From an uncultured Lachnospiraceae bacterium (GTDB lineage Bacteria; Bacillota; Clostridia; Lachnospirales; Lachnospiraceae): DNA of 42,894 nucleotides. The position numbers and the translations under genes were made by a program. Under the pieces are notes generated by a model. That model saw only the letters and a list, made by a program, of their open reading frames with translations, searched no databases and was not told where the DNA came from. The stretch spans positions 1 through 42,894 of the forward strand of contig CAJUMC010000025.1 of NCBI GenBank assembly GCA_910587085.1, written 5' to 3'. Shown here piece after piece: positions 14,957 to 24,572 of the stretch. The stretch's first letter is position 1, and every line of letters begins with the position of its first letter.

Positions 14957-15709
14957 ATGCCGTATCAGGAAATAGGGGATCTGTCCGTTTATTATGAAGA
15001 ATTCGGTGCCGGGAAGCCGGTGCTGTTTCTGCACAGTGCCTACAGCCGGGGACTTCTGGCATTTTGCGGGCAGATTCAGCCGTTTTATTCCGCGGGCTGG
15101 CGCTGTCTTTATCCGGATTTCCGCGGGCACGGCCGGACCCGATGCCGGGATCTGACCTGGGATTCTGAGCGCATCGCGGAGGATATGATTCTGCTTCTGG
15201 ACAGGCTGAACATAGAAAAGGCGAATCTGATCGGTTACAGCACCGGCGGCGGGGTCGCGTACTATATGGCGGCGCGGCATCCCGAAAGAGTGCAGAGCCT
15301 GATTTCAATCGGAAACGGCGGCGTTGCGGATGCCGCAGGAGCGGAGGATTTTACGCCGGAAGCCCTGGCTTCACGCAAAGAGACAGATTTTATCGAAAAA
15401 GTGAAAAGTCTGCATGCCGATGCTCATCAGGGCGACTGGGAGACCTATCTCCTACAGGAGGTACGGGACTGGTGTGCCCATCCTCTGCTGACGCAGGAGG
15501 AGTGGAGCAGGCTCGTGATGCCAATGCTTCTGATCGCCGGGGAAAAGGACGAATATGCTTCCGCACAGCGGCTTGAGCAGATCCGGAAGAGCTGCCCGCA
15601 GGCGGAGGTGTGGATTGTGAAAGACTGCGGACACCAGCCGCATTTCCCGCAGGAGAGAGTGCGGGAGGTCAATGAAAGAATGCTGCAGTTTCTTGCCGCG
15701 AACGGGTGA
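14957..15709 (+). CDS. Alpha/beta hydrolase
   Basis: A 250-residue alpha/beta-hydrolase. The oxyanion HS motif follows PVLFLHSAYS (about 21-30), the nucleophile serine is in IGYSTGGG (Ser96 or close), the acid is in AGEKDEYAS (about 198-206) and the histidine in DCGHQPHFPQE (about 227-237). It is cytosolic, with no signal peptide. GGGAGG lies just before the ATG. It is probably the last gene of the MarR operon, separated from the FMN-binding gene by the 60-bp repeat. Substrate unknown. Confidence 0.87.
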   Translation: MPYQEIGDLSVYYEEFGAGKPVLFLHSAYSRGLLAFCGQIQPFYSAGWRCLYPDFRGHGRTRCRDLTWDSERIAEDMILLLDRLNIEKANLIGYSTGGGVAYYMAARHPERVQSLISIGNGGVADAAGAEDFTPEALASRKETDFIEKVKSLHADAHQGDWETYLLQEVRDWCAHPLLTQEEWSRLVMPMLLIAGEKDEYASAQRLEQIRKSCPQAEVWIVKDCGHQPHFPQERVREVNERMLQFLAANG

Positions 15710-15911
15710 GAAAGCAGGAGAAGAGCGCAGGAGAAAGGAAATCGAAAACGCCTTTTATGCGGCTGCGGCAAGTCCGCACTGCCCGGAAAAATTGAATCAG
15801 AAAGCCTGAATCAGGAAGCGCCTGCCGCATTCGGGAAGCGCTTCCTGCGGGTCTGCGGCACAGGAAACAGCCAGCAGAAGCCGGCCTGCCGCCGGTTAAG
15901 CGCCGCCCGCG
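15710..15911. other. GC-rich intergenic stretch
   Basis: No gene is seen. The words GGGTCTGCGG (15848-15857 region and 15911-15920) recur, and CAGGAAGCG/CGCTTCCTG-type matches suggest secondary structure before the terminator. Part of a 405-base gap between genes. Confidence 0.35.
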
Positions 15912-15944
15912 GGTCTGCGGTAACACTGCCGCAGGCCTGTTTTT
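15912..15944 (+). terminator. Intrinsic terminator
   Basis: GGTCTGCGG (15912-15920) pairs with CCGCAGGCC (15929-15937), one pair U-G, with an eight-base loop, then TGTTTTT. It would end the hydrolase transcript. Confidence 0.75.
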
Positions 15945-15983
15945 CGTTCCGCCACGGATTGCGCGAATGGAAAACGCATGGCC

Positions 15984-16012
15984 TTGCAAACAATATGGTT
16001 TCATTGTATAAT
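15984..16012 (+). promoter_or_regulatory. Promoter of the phage-tail-like gene
   Basis: TTGCAA (15984-15989), a 17-base spacer and TATAAT (16007-16012). The leader runs about 95 bases to the start at 16115. Confidence 0.7.
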
Positions 16013-16114
16013 AAGGCATCTTTTATGTATTGTCAGGCTGCTGTCCGGCTTATTTCTGAAGCTTGTTTCTGGAATTCCGGGTGGACTGCGGCTGCTGCGG
16101 AATGGAGGCGGTAT

Positions 16115-18514
16115 ATGCTGATTTCACAGGAATGGAGAGCGCTTGGCTTTTGGGAGCCAAAGGAGGAAACGGGAACACTCGAGCTGGTGATCGCCGGAAA
16201 AAATCTCGCGGCTGCGGCGTATCGCTCCGGTTATCTGAAAAGAGGAAGCACCGGGCTTTTCTCCGAAAAAAACGGAAATTTCCGCACCACGGAATGGTTT
16301 CGGCTGGACGAGGGGCAGCGCTTCCTGGTCATGAGCGGAGACGCATACAACCGCGCGGTATGGCAGTTTGCGCTCAGGGACGGTACGGTTGTAACAGACA
16401 TTCCGACGGAAAAAAAATACCGCACCAGGACGGGAAAGCGGAGCGGACTGACCTTTCCGAAGGCGGAGATTCCGCAGGGAGCCGTGAGGGCAAGAGTATT
16501 TTTTGCCAGAAGGGATGATGAAGAGACGCTTCCGCTCGGCAGCAGGCTTCAGATTGAGTATGGGCTTGTGCCGACTTTTTTTGAACCTTATACCGAGCGG
16601 CGTTTTCTGGTGCAGAGGCCGAAAAAAGGACGGCAGCTGCTGTATTTTGAAGGCGGCTGGTATGTGACGAGAAAAAGCGGGGGCGGAACCGAACCGGGTC
16701 AGGAGGGCCGTCGGAAGGGGCTGAGGCCGGGGCTGTTTTCGATCCGTCTTCCCGAGCCTGCAGGAGAACTTGCCGTCGGAAGCCGGATATGGTTTCAGGA
16801 CATGGACGGCCGGGAACTCGAGATGCTGTATGCCGGAGAACCGAAGGAGCCGGGGGCTTGGAGAACGGCAGCAGGAGAGGCAGAGCAGGAAGTTTTTGCC
16901 GGGGCATCAAAGCAGCAGGCAGCGGTTGCGGCAGAGGCGGGAAAGGAAAATTTTTCCAGCGCATCAGGGCAGCAGGGATTGTCCGGCGGAAAACCTCGGA
17001 GACTTCCGAAGAGAGGCCTGTATCAGGAAAATGCTGCTCTGCAGAGAAAGGGCCGCTACGGCGTAAGAATCCGGCGGCAGGCTTCCGTGCCGGTGTGCGA
17101 GCGCATCGGGGATGCAAAGGGGCTGCATTTTAATTATATGCTTGGGGAGTGTCCGGCCGCGCCGTACCGAAACGATTTTGACCGGATTTATCCCTGGGGA
17201 GCCATGCGGCGCTGTGCCGTTTCTTTTCCGGAGGGAAAAAGACGGATTATCTATGAGGGCGGAGAAGGCTATGCCGAGGATGGTTCTGCAGGGGAAGTAA
17301 TGGTTGAGATTCCCAAGCACTATGTGCGCCGCACGGTGTCGGGAGATACGGAGGAAATCTGGATCTCGGGTCAGCCGGCGGAAGGCTTTGAAATCGATCC
17401 GAGCTTTCGCACGGCGGAAGGAGAGCTGGACGCCGTTTATATCGGGGCATATTTTGCCGCGGAGGCGGAAGGCCCGGGTGCGGGGATGCTTGTCTCCAGA
17501 GCAGGCCGGCAGGTATCCATGTACCGCTCCGCTGCGGAATTCTGCCGGATGGCGGAGGTGAACGCCGGGTTTTGTGAGCTGGATCTCTGTGCGATGCTGA
17601 CTGTACAGCGGCTGTTTCTGGTAGAGAGCGCCGTGCTTGACTCGCAGTCCATTTTCGAGGGCAATACCTATATGCCCTACATGATTTCGGATAAAATGTC
17701 CACCTACTATTCCCTCGATACGACGGAGCGGACAAACTGCATCCGGCTGAAAGAAAATTCCATTTCCCGGCGCTATCTGCCGGGGGATGCCGTAGCAATT
17801 ATGAATACCTGGAGCGATTTCTATTCCGCAGAATATGCAAATACCGGGCGCGTCGTGACCGGACGGAGGCAGAGGGAGGACGATAGTGTGGAACTTGCGT
17901 TTTCCGGCAGCCCGGTTGATCTGACCGCACACGGCACCGGCATTTCCACGCTGCCCGAGCACACGGGGAGCTGCGGCCGTCCTAGGGGAGGAACCGGCAC
18001 GAAGGCGGCCGGATTGCCGGAGCGGGCACACGATGCGTTCTGCTACCGCGGGCTCGAAAACCTGTGGGGGGGAATCTGGGTCGTGCTGGACGGCTGCAGT
18101 GTCACGGACCGCAGGCTGGAGATGATCTATCCGGATGGAAGGAAGGCGTTCATTGCATATCCCCTGCCGGAGCAGAGCGTCAGCCTGACAAGCAAAAAAT
18201 TCGGAGATCCGGAGAATATGTATGTCCGGACGATGGGCTATGATGAAAACAATCCGCTGATTGCTCTTCCGGATGCCATCGGAGGCGGTGCCGGAAATTG
18301 TTCGTATTACTGCGATGCCTGGTTCTGCAGCGCGGAGGAGGGAAAGCGCTATATTGTGACCTTCGGCGGCGCCTGGGACAATATGGGGTATGCGGGACTG
18401 TTTTCGTTCCGGGCTTCGTTCACGGACGAGCAGAGAATTACCTTCAACGGCGCGAGGCTGATGTGCAGGGCAGAAAGGGCCGGCCGGCAAGGGAAAACAG
18501 GCGATGGGGCGTGA
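16115..18514 (+). CDS. Orphan phage-tail-like structural protein with lectin-like C-terminus
   Basis: A 799-residue protein. Near residue 155 GSRLQIEYGLVPTFFEPY resembles the carbohydrate-binding-like segments of Firmicute phage minor tail proteins. Around residue 357 IYPWGAMRRC is followed by a DGSAGEVMVEIPKHYVRR block, and then DAVYIGAYFA, as in phage and tail-fibre proteins. The C-terminus (about 725-790) carries GGAWDNMGYAGLFSF and ends NGARLMCR, resembling the C-type-lectin/formylglycine-enzyme-like fold of phage receptor-binding proteins. Residues about 245-310 are a low-complexity Ala/Gly/Gln/Glu insert. The start at 16115 is chosen for GGAGG at 16104-16108. No phage gene, reverse transcriptase or template repeat is nearby, so it stands alone. 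Function unknown; adhesion or a prophage relic are options. Confidence 0.6.
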   Translation: MLISQEWRALGFWEPKEETGTLELVIAGKNLAAAAYRSGYLKRGSTGLFSEKNGNFRTTEWFRLDEGQRFLVMSGDAYNRAVWQFALRDGTVVTDIPTEKKYRTRTGKRSGLTFPKAEIPQGAVRARVFFARRDDEETLPLGSRLQIEYGLVPTFFEPYTERRFLVQRPKKGRQLLYFEGGWYVTRKSGGGTEPGQEGRRKGLRPGLFSIRLPEPAGELAVGSRIWFQDMDGRELEMLYAGEPKEPGAWRTAAGEAEQEVFAGASKQQAAVAAEAGKENFSSASGQQGLSGGKPRRLPKRGLYQENAALQRKGRYGVRIRRQASVPVCERIGDAKGLHFNYMLGECPAAPYRNDFDRIYPWGAMRRCAVSFPEGKRRIIYEGGEGYAEDGSAGEVMVEIPKHYVRRTVSGDTEEIWISGQPAEGFEIDPSFRTAEGELDAVYIGAYFAAEAEGPGAGMLVSRAGRQVSMYRSAAEFCRMAEVNAGFCELDLCAMLTVQRLFLVESAVLDSQSIFEGNTYMPYMISDKMSTYYSLDTTERTNCIRLKENSISRRYLPGDAVAIMNTWSDFYSAEYANTGRVVTGRRQREDDSVELAFSGSPVDLTAHGTGISTLPEHTGSCGRPRGGTGTKAAGLPERAHDAFCYRGLENLWGGIWVVLDGCSVTDRRLEMIYPDGRKAFIAYPLPEQSVSLTSKKFGDPENMYVRTMGYDENNPLIALPDAIGGGAGNCSYYCDAWFCSAEEGKRYIVTFGGAWDNMGYAGLFSFRASFTDEQRITFNGARLMCRAERAGRQGKTGDGA

Positions 18515-18647
18515 ACCGGGAGCGGCCCGGATACAGCCGCAGAAGGGAAGCGGTTTGGCCTGAGGGCCGGAATGCCGGAGGACGGTGTGCCGAAGCGATC
18601 CGGAATAAGACGGAAGGAATCGCGGGGATGCGGAAAGAGAGGTTGCC

Positions 18648-20684
18648 ATGGTTGTAGGAATGCTGTCGGATATCAAGAATGCGGATTTATGCGAGCTGGT
18701 TCAGCTTTGGGCGATAAACCGGGTGCTGCGCGAGCGGGGGGCCATGCCCCTCGTCCTTCAGTGCCCGGAGGCGGAGGGAAGACTGCCGGAATTTGCGATG
18801 GAACAGTTTACGGTTTGTGCCGCTGGGCGCCGTGAACTGGAAAAATATGGAATTTATCGGCAGATCGGCGGTTTTATAACGACGGATGCCGGGGTGGCTG
18901 CAGAACAGGAAACGGCAGAGGAGGGCTTTCAAGAGGCTCCCGCCGGAGAAGCGGCGGAGGACGCAGACGTCCCGGAAACATCCGCCGCCGGCTCGCTTCC
19001 GGCAGGTCTGTCCGATGCTGCGGGCGGCGGAAAAAAGCGGGCAGGAAGAAGAAAACCTGTTTTTCTGGAGCATCCGCTTCTTTTGCTGCAGCAGGTAAGG
19101 TATCACGGAATCTCCGTGAAGCCGGAGGCGGGCGGCAAATACGCGTTTTTTGATATGCGGTCGTGGAATGAGGAGCGCCGGGCGGCCGCCGGGCTTCTCT
19201 GCCGGGAGCGCGGGCTGAGAATGCTTGTCTGCTCGGAAACCGTTGTCTGCCGCCGCCCGGAGGAATATCTGGGACTGATCTGGCAGGCGGAGCTGGTGGT
19301 GACGGACACCTACTTCGGGGCGGTTATGGCGGCCATGCACGAGAAGGAATTTGCCGTGTTCCCGCCGGGCGAAAAGCGGGAAGCTGAAAAGCTGAGAGGG
19401 CTGCTCAAGGAGCTGTGCCTGTCGGGGCATATGGCCGAGGACAACGGGCTTGCCGGCCGGCTGCGCACGGAAAATCTCACGGAGTTCCGCCGTGCGCTGC
19501 ACGCGCTTCGCGACAGGCAGCTGGAGCAGCTGGAGCGCTGCCTTGCCTTTGAGGAGGAGGACATGCTTGTAAAATGCCCGGTCCGGCTGCCGTCCAGCCA
19601 GTGCTGTGCCTGCGGCGCCTGCGAGGCCGTCTGTCCGGAGAACGCCATCCGCATGGAAGCGGATCGTCACGGCTACTATTATCCGGTTGTGGATCGGGAG
19701 CTCTGCAATGACTGCGGCTGGTGCGCGGAGGCCTGTGTGAAGAAAAGCCGGCGTCAGCTGGTGCAGTACGCCGACGCCACACTGCCGGAGATTTATGCCG
19801 CGGAAGCGCCGGACGGAACGGGGGCCTACAGCGCGTACAGCGGGATTTTCCGCGAGCTGGTGCATTTTGTCGTCACGCAGAGACAGGGGATTATTTTCGG
19901 CTCGCGGCTGAACGAGAGGCACGAGCCGGTGCTTGCATGGACGGAAAAGGAAGAAGAGGCGGCCGAATTCGCAGAGCAGCGGTTTCTGATGAGCCGAACC
20001 AAGGAGGGCTTCCGCAGAATCAGAGAACTGCTGGATCAGGATCGCTTTGTGATGTTCGCCGGAATTCCGTGCGAGTGCGCCGGACTGAAAGGCTATCTGA
20101 AGCGCAATTATCCGAAGCTGTTCGTGTGCGAATTCCTCTGCCGCGGGGCCGTTACCGAGGAGGCGTTCCGCCAGTATATTTCACTGCTGGAGGAGAGCGG
20201 CAAATCGGCGCTGACTGGGATACATTTCGGCGAGTTTCCGGCTGCGGACGCGGCTTCTTCCAGGGTGATCCTGACGAGTTATGCGGATGGGTCGCAGCGC
20301 AGGAGAAAATATGCAAACAGCGCCTTTTATCAGCTGCTTGAGCAGCAGGCGCTGGCGAACGAGGCATGCACCAACTGTTCCTACAACGGGAAAAAGAGAG
20401 TCGGGGATATTACGCTCGGGGAATTCCGGCGCATGGGTTTCGGCGAGGTTCCGGAAGAATGGCGCAGCCGGGCCGTTGTGATTGCGAATACCGAGAAGGG
20501 AAGCCGGGTTTTCTCGTATATTTCGGAACGGCTGAAATCGGAGCAGACGGATTACGATACGCTGTTCCGCTATCAGCACCGGAAAACGGCCGCGCTTGTA
20601 CGGGAGCGCTCCGAACTGCTTGCAAGGCTGGCTAAAAAGGATCTGCGCGGAATTTTAAAGGCCTATGCGCGTCAGGAAAAGTAA
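18648..20684 (+). CDS. Pyruvyl-transferase-like / ferredoxin / FrhB fusion protein
   Basis: A 678-residue three-part protein. The N-terminal 290 residues resemble a degenerate polysaccharide pyruvyl transferase (AELVVTDTYFGAVMAAMHEKEFAVF matches the conserved helix-strand with Asp and a missing His). Residues about 318-363 carry two 4Fe-4S motifs, CCACGACEAVCP and CNDCGWCAEAC. The remainder resembles the coenzyme F420 hydrogenase/dehydrogenase beta subunit, with FAGIPCECAGLKGYLK, CEFLCRGAVTEEAFRQY and a further cysteine set in CTNCSYNGKKRVGDITLGEF. Residues about 85-135 are a low-complexity insert. Proteins of this fusion type occur near glycan loci in Clostridia; the reaction is not established. 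The preceding gap (18515-18647) shows no promoter, so it may be co-transcribed with the phage-tail-like gene. Confidence 0.78.
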   Translation: MVVGMLSDIKNADLCELVQLWAINRVLRERGAMPLVLQCPEAEGRLPEFAMEQFTVCAAGRRELEKYGIYRQIGGFITTDAGVAAEQETAEEGFQEAPAGEAAEDADVPETSAAGSLPAGLSDAAGGGKKRAGRRKPVFLEHPLLLLQQVRYHGISVKPEAGGKYAFFDMRSWNEERRAAAGLLCRERGLRMLVCSETVVCRRPEEYLGLIWQAELVVTDTYFGAVMAAMHEKEFAVFPPGEKREAEKLRGLLKELCLSGHMAEDNGLAGRLRTENLTEFRRALHALRDRQLEQLERCLAFEEEDMLVKCPVRLPSSQCCACGACEAVCPENAIRMEADRHGYYYPVVDRELCNDCGWCAEACVKKSRRQLVQYADATLPEIYAAEAPDGTGAYSAYSGIFRELVHFVVTQRQGIIFGSRLNERHEPVLAWTEKEEEAAEFAEQRFLMSRTKEGFRRIRELLDQDRFVMFAGIPCECAGLKGYLKRNYPKLFVCEFLCRGAVTEEAFRQYISLLEESGKSALTGIHFGEFPAADAASSRVILTSYADGSQRRRKYANSAFYQLLEQQALANEACTNCSYNGKKRVGDITLGEFRRMGFGEVPEEWRSRAVVIANTEKGSRVFSYISERLKSEQTDYDTLFRYQHRKTAALVRERSELLARLAKKDLRGILKAYARQEK

Positions 20685-20829
20685 AGGCTTATGGAGGGAT
20701 TCCCGCATGCATTCTCTGCAGGCTCTGAGCAGGCGGCGATTTATCGGCATTTCCCTTAAAAGAGCGTAAGTCGGAGAAGAAAAGGCGGCGGACAGGCAGC
20801 AGAGCGCCTGCCGGAAAAAATAAAATACT

Positions 20830-20857
20830 TTGCTAATTGACGGGATAGTGATATAAT
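20830..20857 (+). promoter_or_regulatory. Promoter of the apt-rel operon
   Basis: TTGCTA (20830-20835), a 16-base spacer and TATAAT (20852-20857). The leader is about 55 bases. A TTGACG also lies at 20837-20842 but is too close to the -10. Confidence 0.6.
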
Positions 20858-20916
20858 ATTAAAATACGGATTATCGAGAAATAAGAAAATATCTGCCGCG
20901 GGGGAGGATTTCTTTA

Positions 20917-21441
20917 ATGAAAGAACTGAAAGATTATGTGAGAAGTATTCCGGATTTTCCGGAAAAAGGCATTATTTTCAGAGATGTGACGAGCGTGCTG
21001 CAGGACCCGGACGGGCTGCGTCTATCGATCGACCGGATGCAGGAATGTCTTGATGGCGTGGATTTCGATCTGGTGGCCGGCCCGGAATCAAGAGGGTTTA
21101 TCTTCGGCGTGCCGATTGCATATAATATGGGTAAGCCGTTCGTGCCGATCCGCAAAAAGGGAAAGCTGCCGTGCGAGACGATCGAGGAGGAGTACGCGCT
21201 TGAATACGGTACGGCCGTTGTCGAGATCCACAAAGACGCGGTGCGGCCCGGGCAAAAGGTTGTGATTGTTGATGACCTGATTGCCACCGGAGGAACGACG
21301 GCGGCGATGATCCGCCTGATTGAGCGGCTGGGCGGGAAAGTTGTAAAGATTGTATTTCTGATGGAGCTGGCGGGCCTCGCCGGAAGGGAGCGGCTGAAAG
21401 GGTATGATGTAGCTTCCGTAATCTGCTACGACGGAAAATAG
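20917..21441 (+). CDS. apt: Adenine phosphoribosyltransferase
   Basis: A 174-residue type I phosphoribosyltransferase that makes AMP from adenine and PRPP. The PRPP motif VVIVDDLIATGGTT is at about residues 112-125; the adenine-site and family elements FPEKGIIFRDVTSVLQD and AGPESRGFIFG are present. Length is typical. GGGGGAGGA lies upstream of the ATG. It is followed by rel after 67 bases, the usual order in Clostridia. Confidence 0.96.
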   Translation: MKELKDYVRSIPDFPEKGIIFRDVTSVLQDPDGLRLSIDRMQECLDGVDFDLVAGPESRGFIFGVPIAYNMGKPFVPIRKKGKLPCETIEEEYALEYGTAVVEIHKDAVRPGQKVVIVDDLIATGGTTAAMIRLIERLGGKVVKIVFLMELAGLAGRERLKGYDVASVICYDGK

Positions 21442-21508
21442 GGCGGAGCCGGAACGGCCGACGGATAAAACCACTGCGATAAGGCTTCTTTGGGAGGGAA
21501 TCGGAATC

Positions 21509-23860
21509 ATGGATGAGACGAAAAGCGGCGGGCTGCCGGAGATGCAGGCAGAAGGAAAACAGGATAGGGGAGTCCCGGGGCATGAGGAAGCGGCGTGTCA
21601 GGAGGAAGAGCGTCTGTGGGGCGTTGTTCCGAAGGATTTTACCGCCGTGGAGGAGCTGCACGAGCTTCTGATCCGGACGATTCGAAAATACCGTCCGTCC
21701 ACGGATCTGTCCGCCGTTGAGAAGGCCTATCAGGTGGCGCTCGGCGCACACCAGGATCAGAAAAGGAAATCCGGCGAGCCTTATATTATTCATCCGATCT
21801 GCGTCGCGATTATTCTCGCGGAGCTGGAGCTGGATAAGGAAACGATCATTGCCGGTATTCTGCACGATGTTGTCGAGGACACGGTGCTCACGACTGAAGA
21901 GCTCCGGGAACAGTTCGGCGGGGAGGTCGCTCTGCTCGTGGACGGCGTGACGAAGCTGACCCAGCTGAATTATTCCAAGGACAAGGTTGAGATTCAGGCG
22001 GAAAATCTGCGGAAAATGTTTCTGGCGATGGCCAAGGATATCCGCGTCATTATGATAAAGCTGGCCGACCGCCTGCATAATATGCGCACCATGCAGTACC
22101 AGTCGCCGGAAAAGCAGATTGAAAAATCGCGCGAGACCATGGATATCTACGCGCCGATTGCACAGAGGCTCGGCATCTCGAAAATCAAGATCGAGCTGGA
22201 CGATCTCTCCCTCAAATATCTTGAGCCGGAGGTGTACCGTGATCTGGAAACCAGGCTTGCGTCCCGCAAAGAAGAGCGCGAGGCGTTTATTGCCGCTATC
22301 ATCGGCGAGGTAAGCGAGCAGCTCGGGGAGGCCGCCATCGAGGCGAAGATTGACGGCAGGGTAAAGCACTTTTTCAGCATATACAAGAAAATGGTAAACC
22401 AGCATAAGACTCTGGAGCAGATTTACGATATTTTTGCGATCCGCATTATCGTGGATTCGGTGAAGGACTGCTATGCGGCGCTCGGCGTGATCCACGAGAT
22501 GTATAAGCCGATTCCGGGACGCTTTAAGGACTATATTGCTATGCCTAAAGCAAATATGTATCAATCACTGCATACAACGCTGATCGGGCCGAAAGGACAG
22601 CCGTTTGAGATTCAGATACGCACCTGGGAGATGCACCGCACAGCGGAGTACGGTATCGCGGCGCACTGGAAGTACAAGGAGGCCCAGAACGGAAAGACGC
22701 CGGAGCGGACGGAGGAGGAGAAGCTTACCTGGCTTCGTCAGATTCTCGAGTGGCAGAAGGAGATGTCCGACAACCGTGAATTCCTGCGCCTGCTCAAGGA
22801 TGACCTGAACCTGTTTTCGGACAGCGTATACTGCTTTACGCCGACCGGAGACGTGAAAAATCTTCCGGCGGGTTCCACGCCCGTGGATTTTGCGTACAGC
22901 ATCCACAGCGCCGTTGGAAATAAAATGGTCGGCGCCCGCGTAAACGGAAAGCTGGTGACATTCGACTATGTGATTCAGAACGGAGACCGGATTGAGATTA
23001 TCACCTCGCAGAATTCCAAAGGACCAAGCCGCGACTGGCTCAGCCTGGTTAAGAGCACGCAGGCGAAAAACAAGATCAACCAGTGGTTCAAGGCGGAGCT
23101 CAAGGAGGATAATATCCTGAAGGGCAAAGAGATGCTCTCGAACTACTGCAGGACGAAAAATATCGTGCTGAGCGATCTTTTAAAGGCGGAATACATGGAG
23201 GCCTGCATGCGGAAATACGGTTTCCGCGACTGGGATTCCATCTATGCCGCCGTCGGCCACGGCGGCCTCAAGGAGGGGCAGATCGTCAACAGGCTCGTGG
23301 AGGAGTATGAGAAAAAGCACCGGAAGGAGCTGACCGACGAGAAGGTGCTGGAGGCGATCTCCGAGATTAAAAACGAGCGCCCGGCTCCGGTCAGCGCGAA
23401 GGGCGGCATTATCGTCCAGGGAGTCCACGATGTTGCGGTGCATTTTTCAAAATGCTGCTCGCCCGTGCCGGGGGATGAGATTGTCGGCTTTGTCACCCGC
23501 GGGCGGGGCGTATCCGTGCACCGGACGGACTGCGTCAACATTATCAGCCTCTCGGAGGAGGAGCGCGCCCGGCTGATCGACGCCGAGTGGAGCACGCAGG
23601 ACGGCAGGGACAGGGATGAGCTGTACAATGCGGAGCTCAGGATTTATACGAACAACCGCAGCGGCGTGCTGCTTGATATTTCCAGGGTGTTCACGGAGAA
23701 CGAGATCAACATCGGAGCGATGACGGTGCGCACGAACAAACAGGGGACGGCGACCATCAGCGTCAGCTTCGAAGTACACGGCAAGGAGCAGCTGACCGTA
23801 CTGATTTCAAAGCTTCGCGGCCTCGGGAGCGTGCTGGATGTAGAAAGGACAACGGGATGA
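21509..23860 (+). CDS. rel: Bifunctional (p)ppGpp synthetase/hydrolase
   Basis: A 783-residue Rel/SpoT-type enzyme controlling the stringent response. The N-terminal HD hydrolase is intact (HPICVA, then ILHDVVEDT with His119-Asp120, then RLHNMRTM), and the synthetase domain has the YKPIPGRFKDYIAMPKANMYQSLHTT block. A TGS domain (CFTPTGDVKNLPAGSTPVDFAY), a conserved-cysteine domain (HFSKCCSPVPGDEIVGF) and a C-terminal ACT domain follow. The first 35 residues are an extra, poorly conserved extension. GGGAGGG lies 10 bases before the ATG. The last four bases overlap the start of the next gene. Confidence 0.95.
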   Translation: MDETKSGGLPEMQAEGKQDRGVPGHEEAACQEEERLWGVVPKDFTAVEELHELLIRTIRKYRPSTDLSAVEKAYQVALGAHQDQKRKSGEPYIIHPICVAIILAELELDKETIIAGILHDVVEDTVLTTEELREQFGGEVALLVDGVTKLTQLNYSKDKVEIQAENLRKMFLAMAKDIRVIMIKLADRLHNMRTMQYQSPEKQIEKSRETMDIYAPIAQRLGISKIKIELDDLSLKYLEPEVYRDLETRLASRKEEREAFIAAIIGEVSEQLGEAAIEAKIDGRVKHFFSIYKKMVNQHKTLEQIYDIFAIRIIVDSVKDCYAALGVIHEMYKPIPGRFKDYIAMPKANMYQSLHTTLIGPKGQPFEIQIRTWEMHRTAEYGIAAHWKYKEAQNGKTPERTEEEKLTWLRQILEWQKEMSDNREFLRLLKDDLNLFSDSVYCFTPTGDVKNLPAGSTPVDFAYSIHSAVGNKMVGARVNGKLVTFDYVIQNGDRIEIITSQNSKGPSRDWLSLVKSTQAKNKINQWFKAELKEDNILKGKEMLSNYCRTKNIVLSDLLKAEYMEACMRKYGFRDWDSIYAAVGHGGLKEGQIVNRLVEEYEKKHRKELTDEKVLEAISEIKNERPAPVSAKGGIIVQGVHDVAVHFSKCCSPVPGDEIVGFVTRGRGVSVHRTDCVNIISLSEEERARLIDAEWSTQDGRDRDELYNAELRIYTNNRSGVLLDISRVFTENEINIGAMTVRTNKQGTATISVSFEVHGKEQLTVLISKLRGLGSVLDVERTTG

Positions 23861-24483
23861 AAATCGAGAAATTTGCAGTCGGGGCGGTTATGACAAACTG
23901 CTATGTCGTCTCAGACGAGGAATCGGGCGATGCGCTCGTGATCGATCCGGGCGGAGGCGCAGAAAAAATATCCGCTGCTCTGAGAGAGGGGCGGAAACTT
24001 CGCGCCATCCTTCTGACGCACGGGCATTTTGACCATATTATGGCGGCGGATGCTCTCAGAAGGGAGTTTTCCGCAAAGGTTTACTGTTCGGAAAGCGAGG
24101 CGGAGCTTGTGAGTGATCCGGTGATGAACGTCGGGCGGATGTTCGGGATGGAGTGTACAGTTGCCGCCGACAAAACCTTCCGGGACGGGGAGACGCTTAA
24201 GTTCGGCACGCTCTCCTGCCGCGTAATCGCGACGCCGGGGCATACGGCGGGCGGCGTCTGCTTCTATTTTGAGGAGGAGGGCGTTCTGTTTTCCGGGGAC
24301 ACGCTGTTTTTCGAATCCGTGGGACGGACGGATGTCCCGACGGCGAATGAGCGCACGCTGCTGGCCTCGATCCGGGAAAAGCTGCTTGTGCTGCCCGAGG
24401 GGACGAAGGTCTGCCCGGGCCATGGGACTTCAACGACAATCGGCTACGAGGCGGAGAATAATCCGTTTCTCGGATGGGGATGA
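23857..24483 (+). CDS. Glyoxalase II-like metallo-beta-lactamase-fold hydrolase
   Basis: A 208-residue hydrolase with the metal motif THGHFDH (His55, His57, Asp59, His60), then ATPGHTAGGV, LFSGDTLFF and CPGHG, as in small glyoxalase II-type proteins that hydrolyse thioesters. It starts in the rel stop region (ATGA overlap) and is coupled to it, an arrangement common in Clostridia. Substrate not established. Confidence 0.88.
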   Translation: MKIEKFAVGAVMTNCYVVSDEESGDALVIDPGGGAEKISAALREGRKLRAILLTHGHFDHIMAADALRREFSAKVYCSESEAELVSDPVMNVGRMFGMECTVAADKTFRDGETLKFGTLSCRVIATPGHTAGGVCFYFEEEGVLFSGDTLFFESVGRTDVPTANERTLLASIREKLLVLPEGTKVCPGHGTSTTIGYEAENNPFLGWG

Positions 24484-24572
24484 AAACGGGACGGGCGGAA
24501 GGCGCTGCAGAATGTTGGCAAGGGGAGCAAAGCAGTGCCGCAGGCGCCCGGAAAGAGGATTTCGGTGGACGG

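Noticed and set aside
18285..18480. Possible diversity-generating retroelement variable region in the phage-tail-like protein
   Set aside because: The fold segment fits, but there is no reverse transcriptase, no template repeat in the window, and the region is not enriched in AAY codons.
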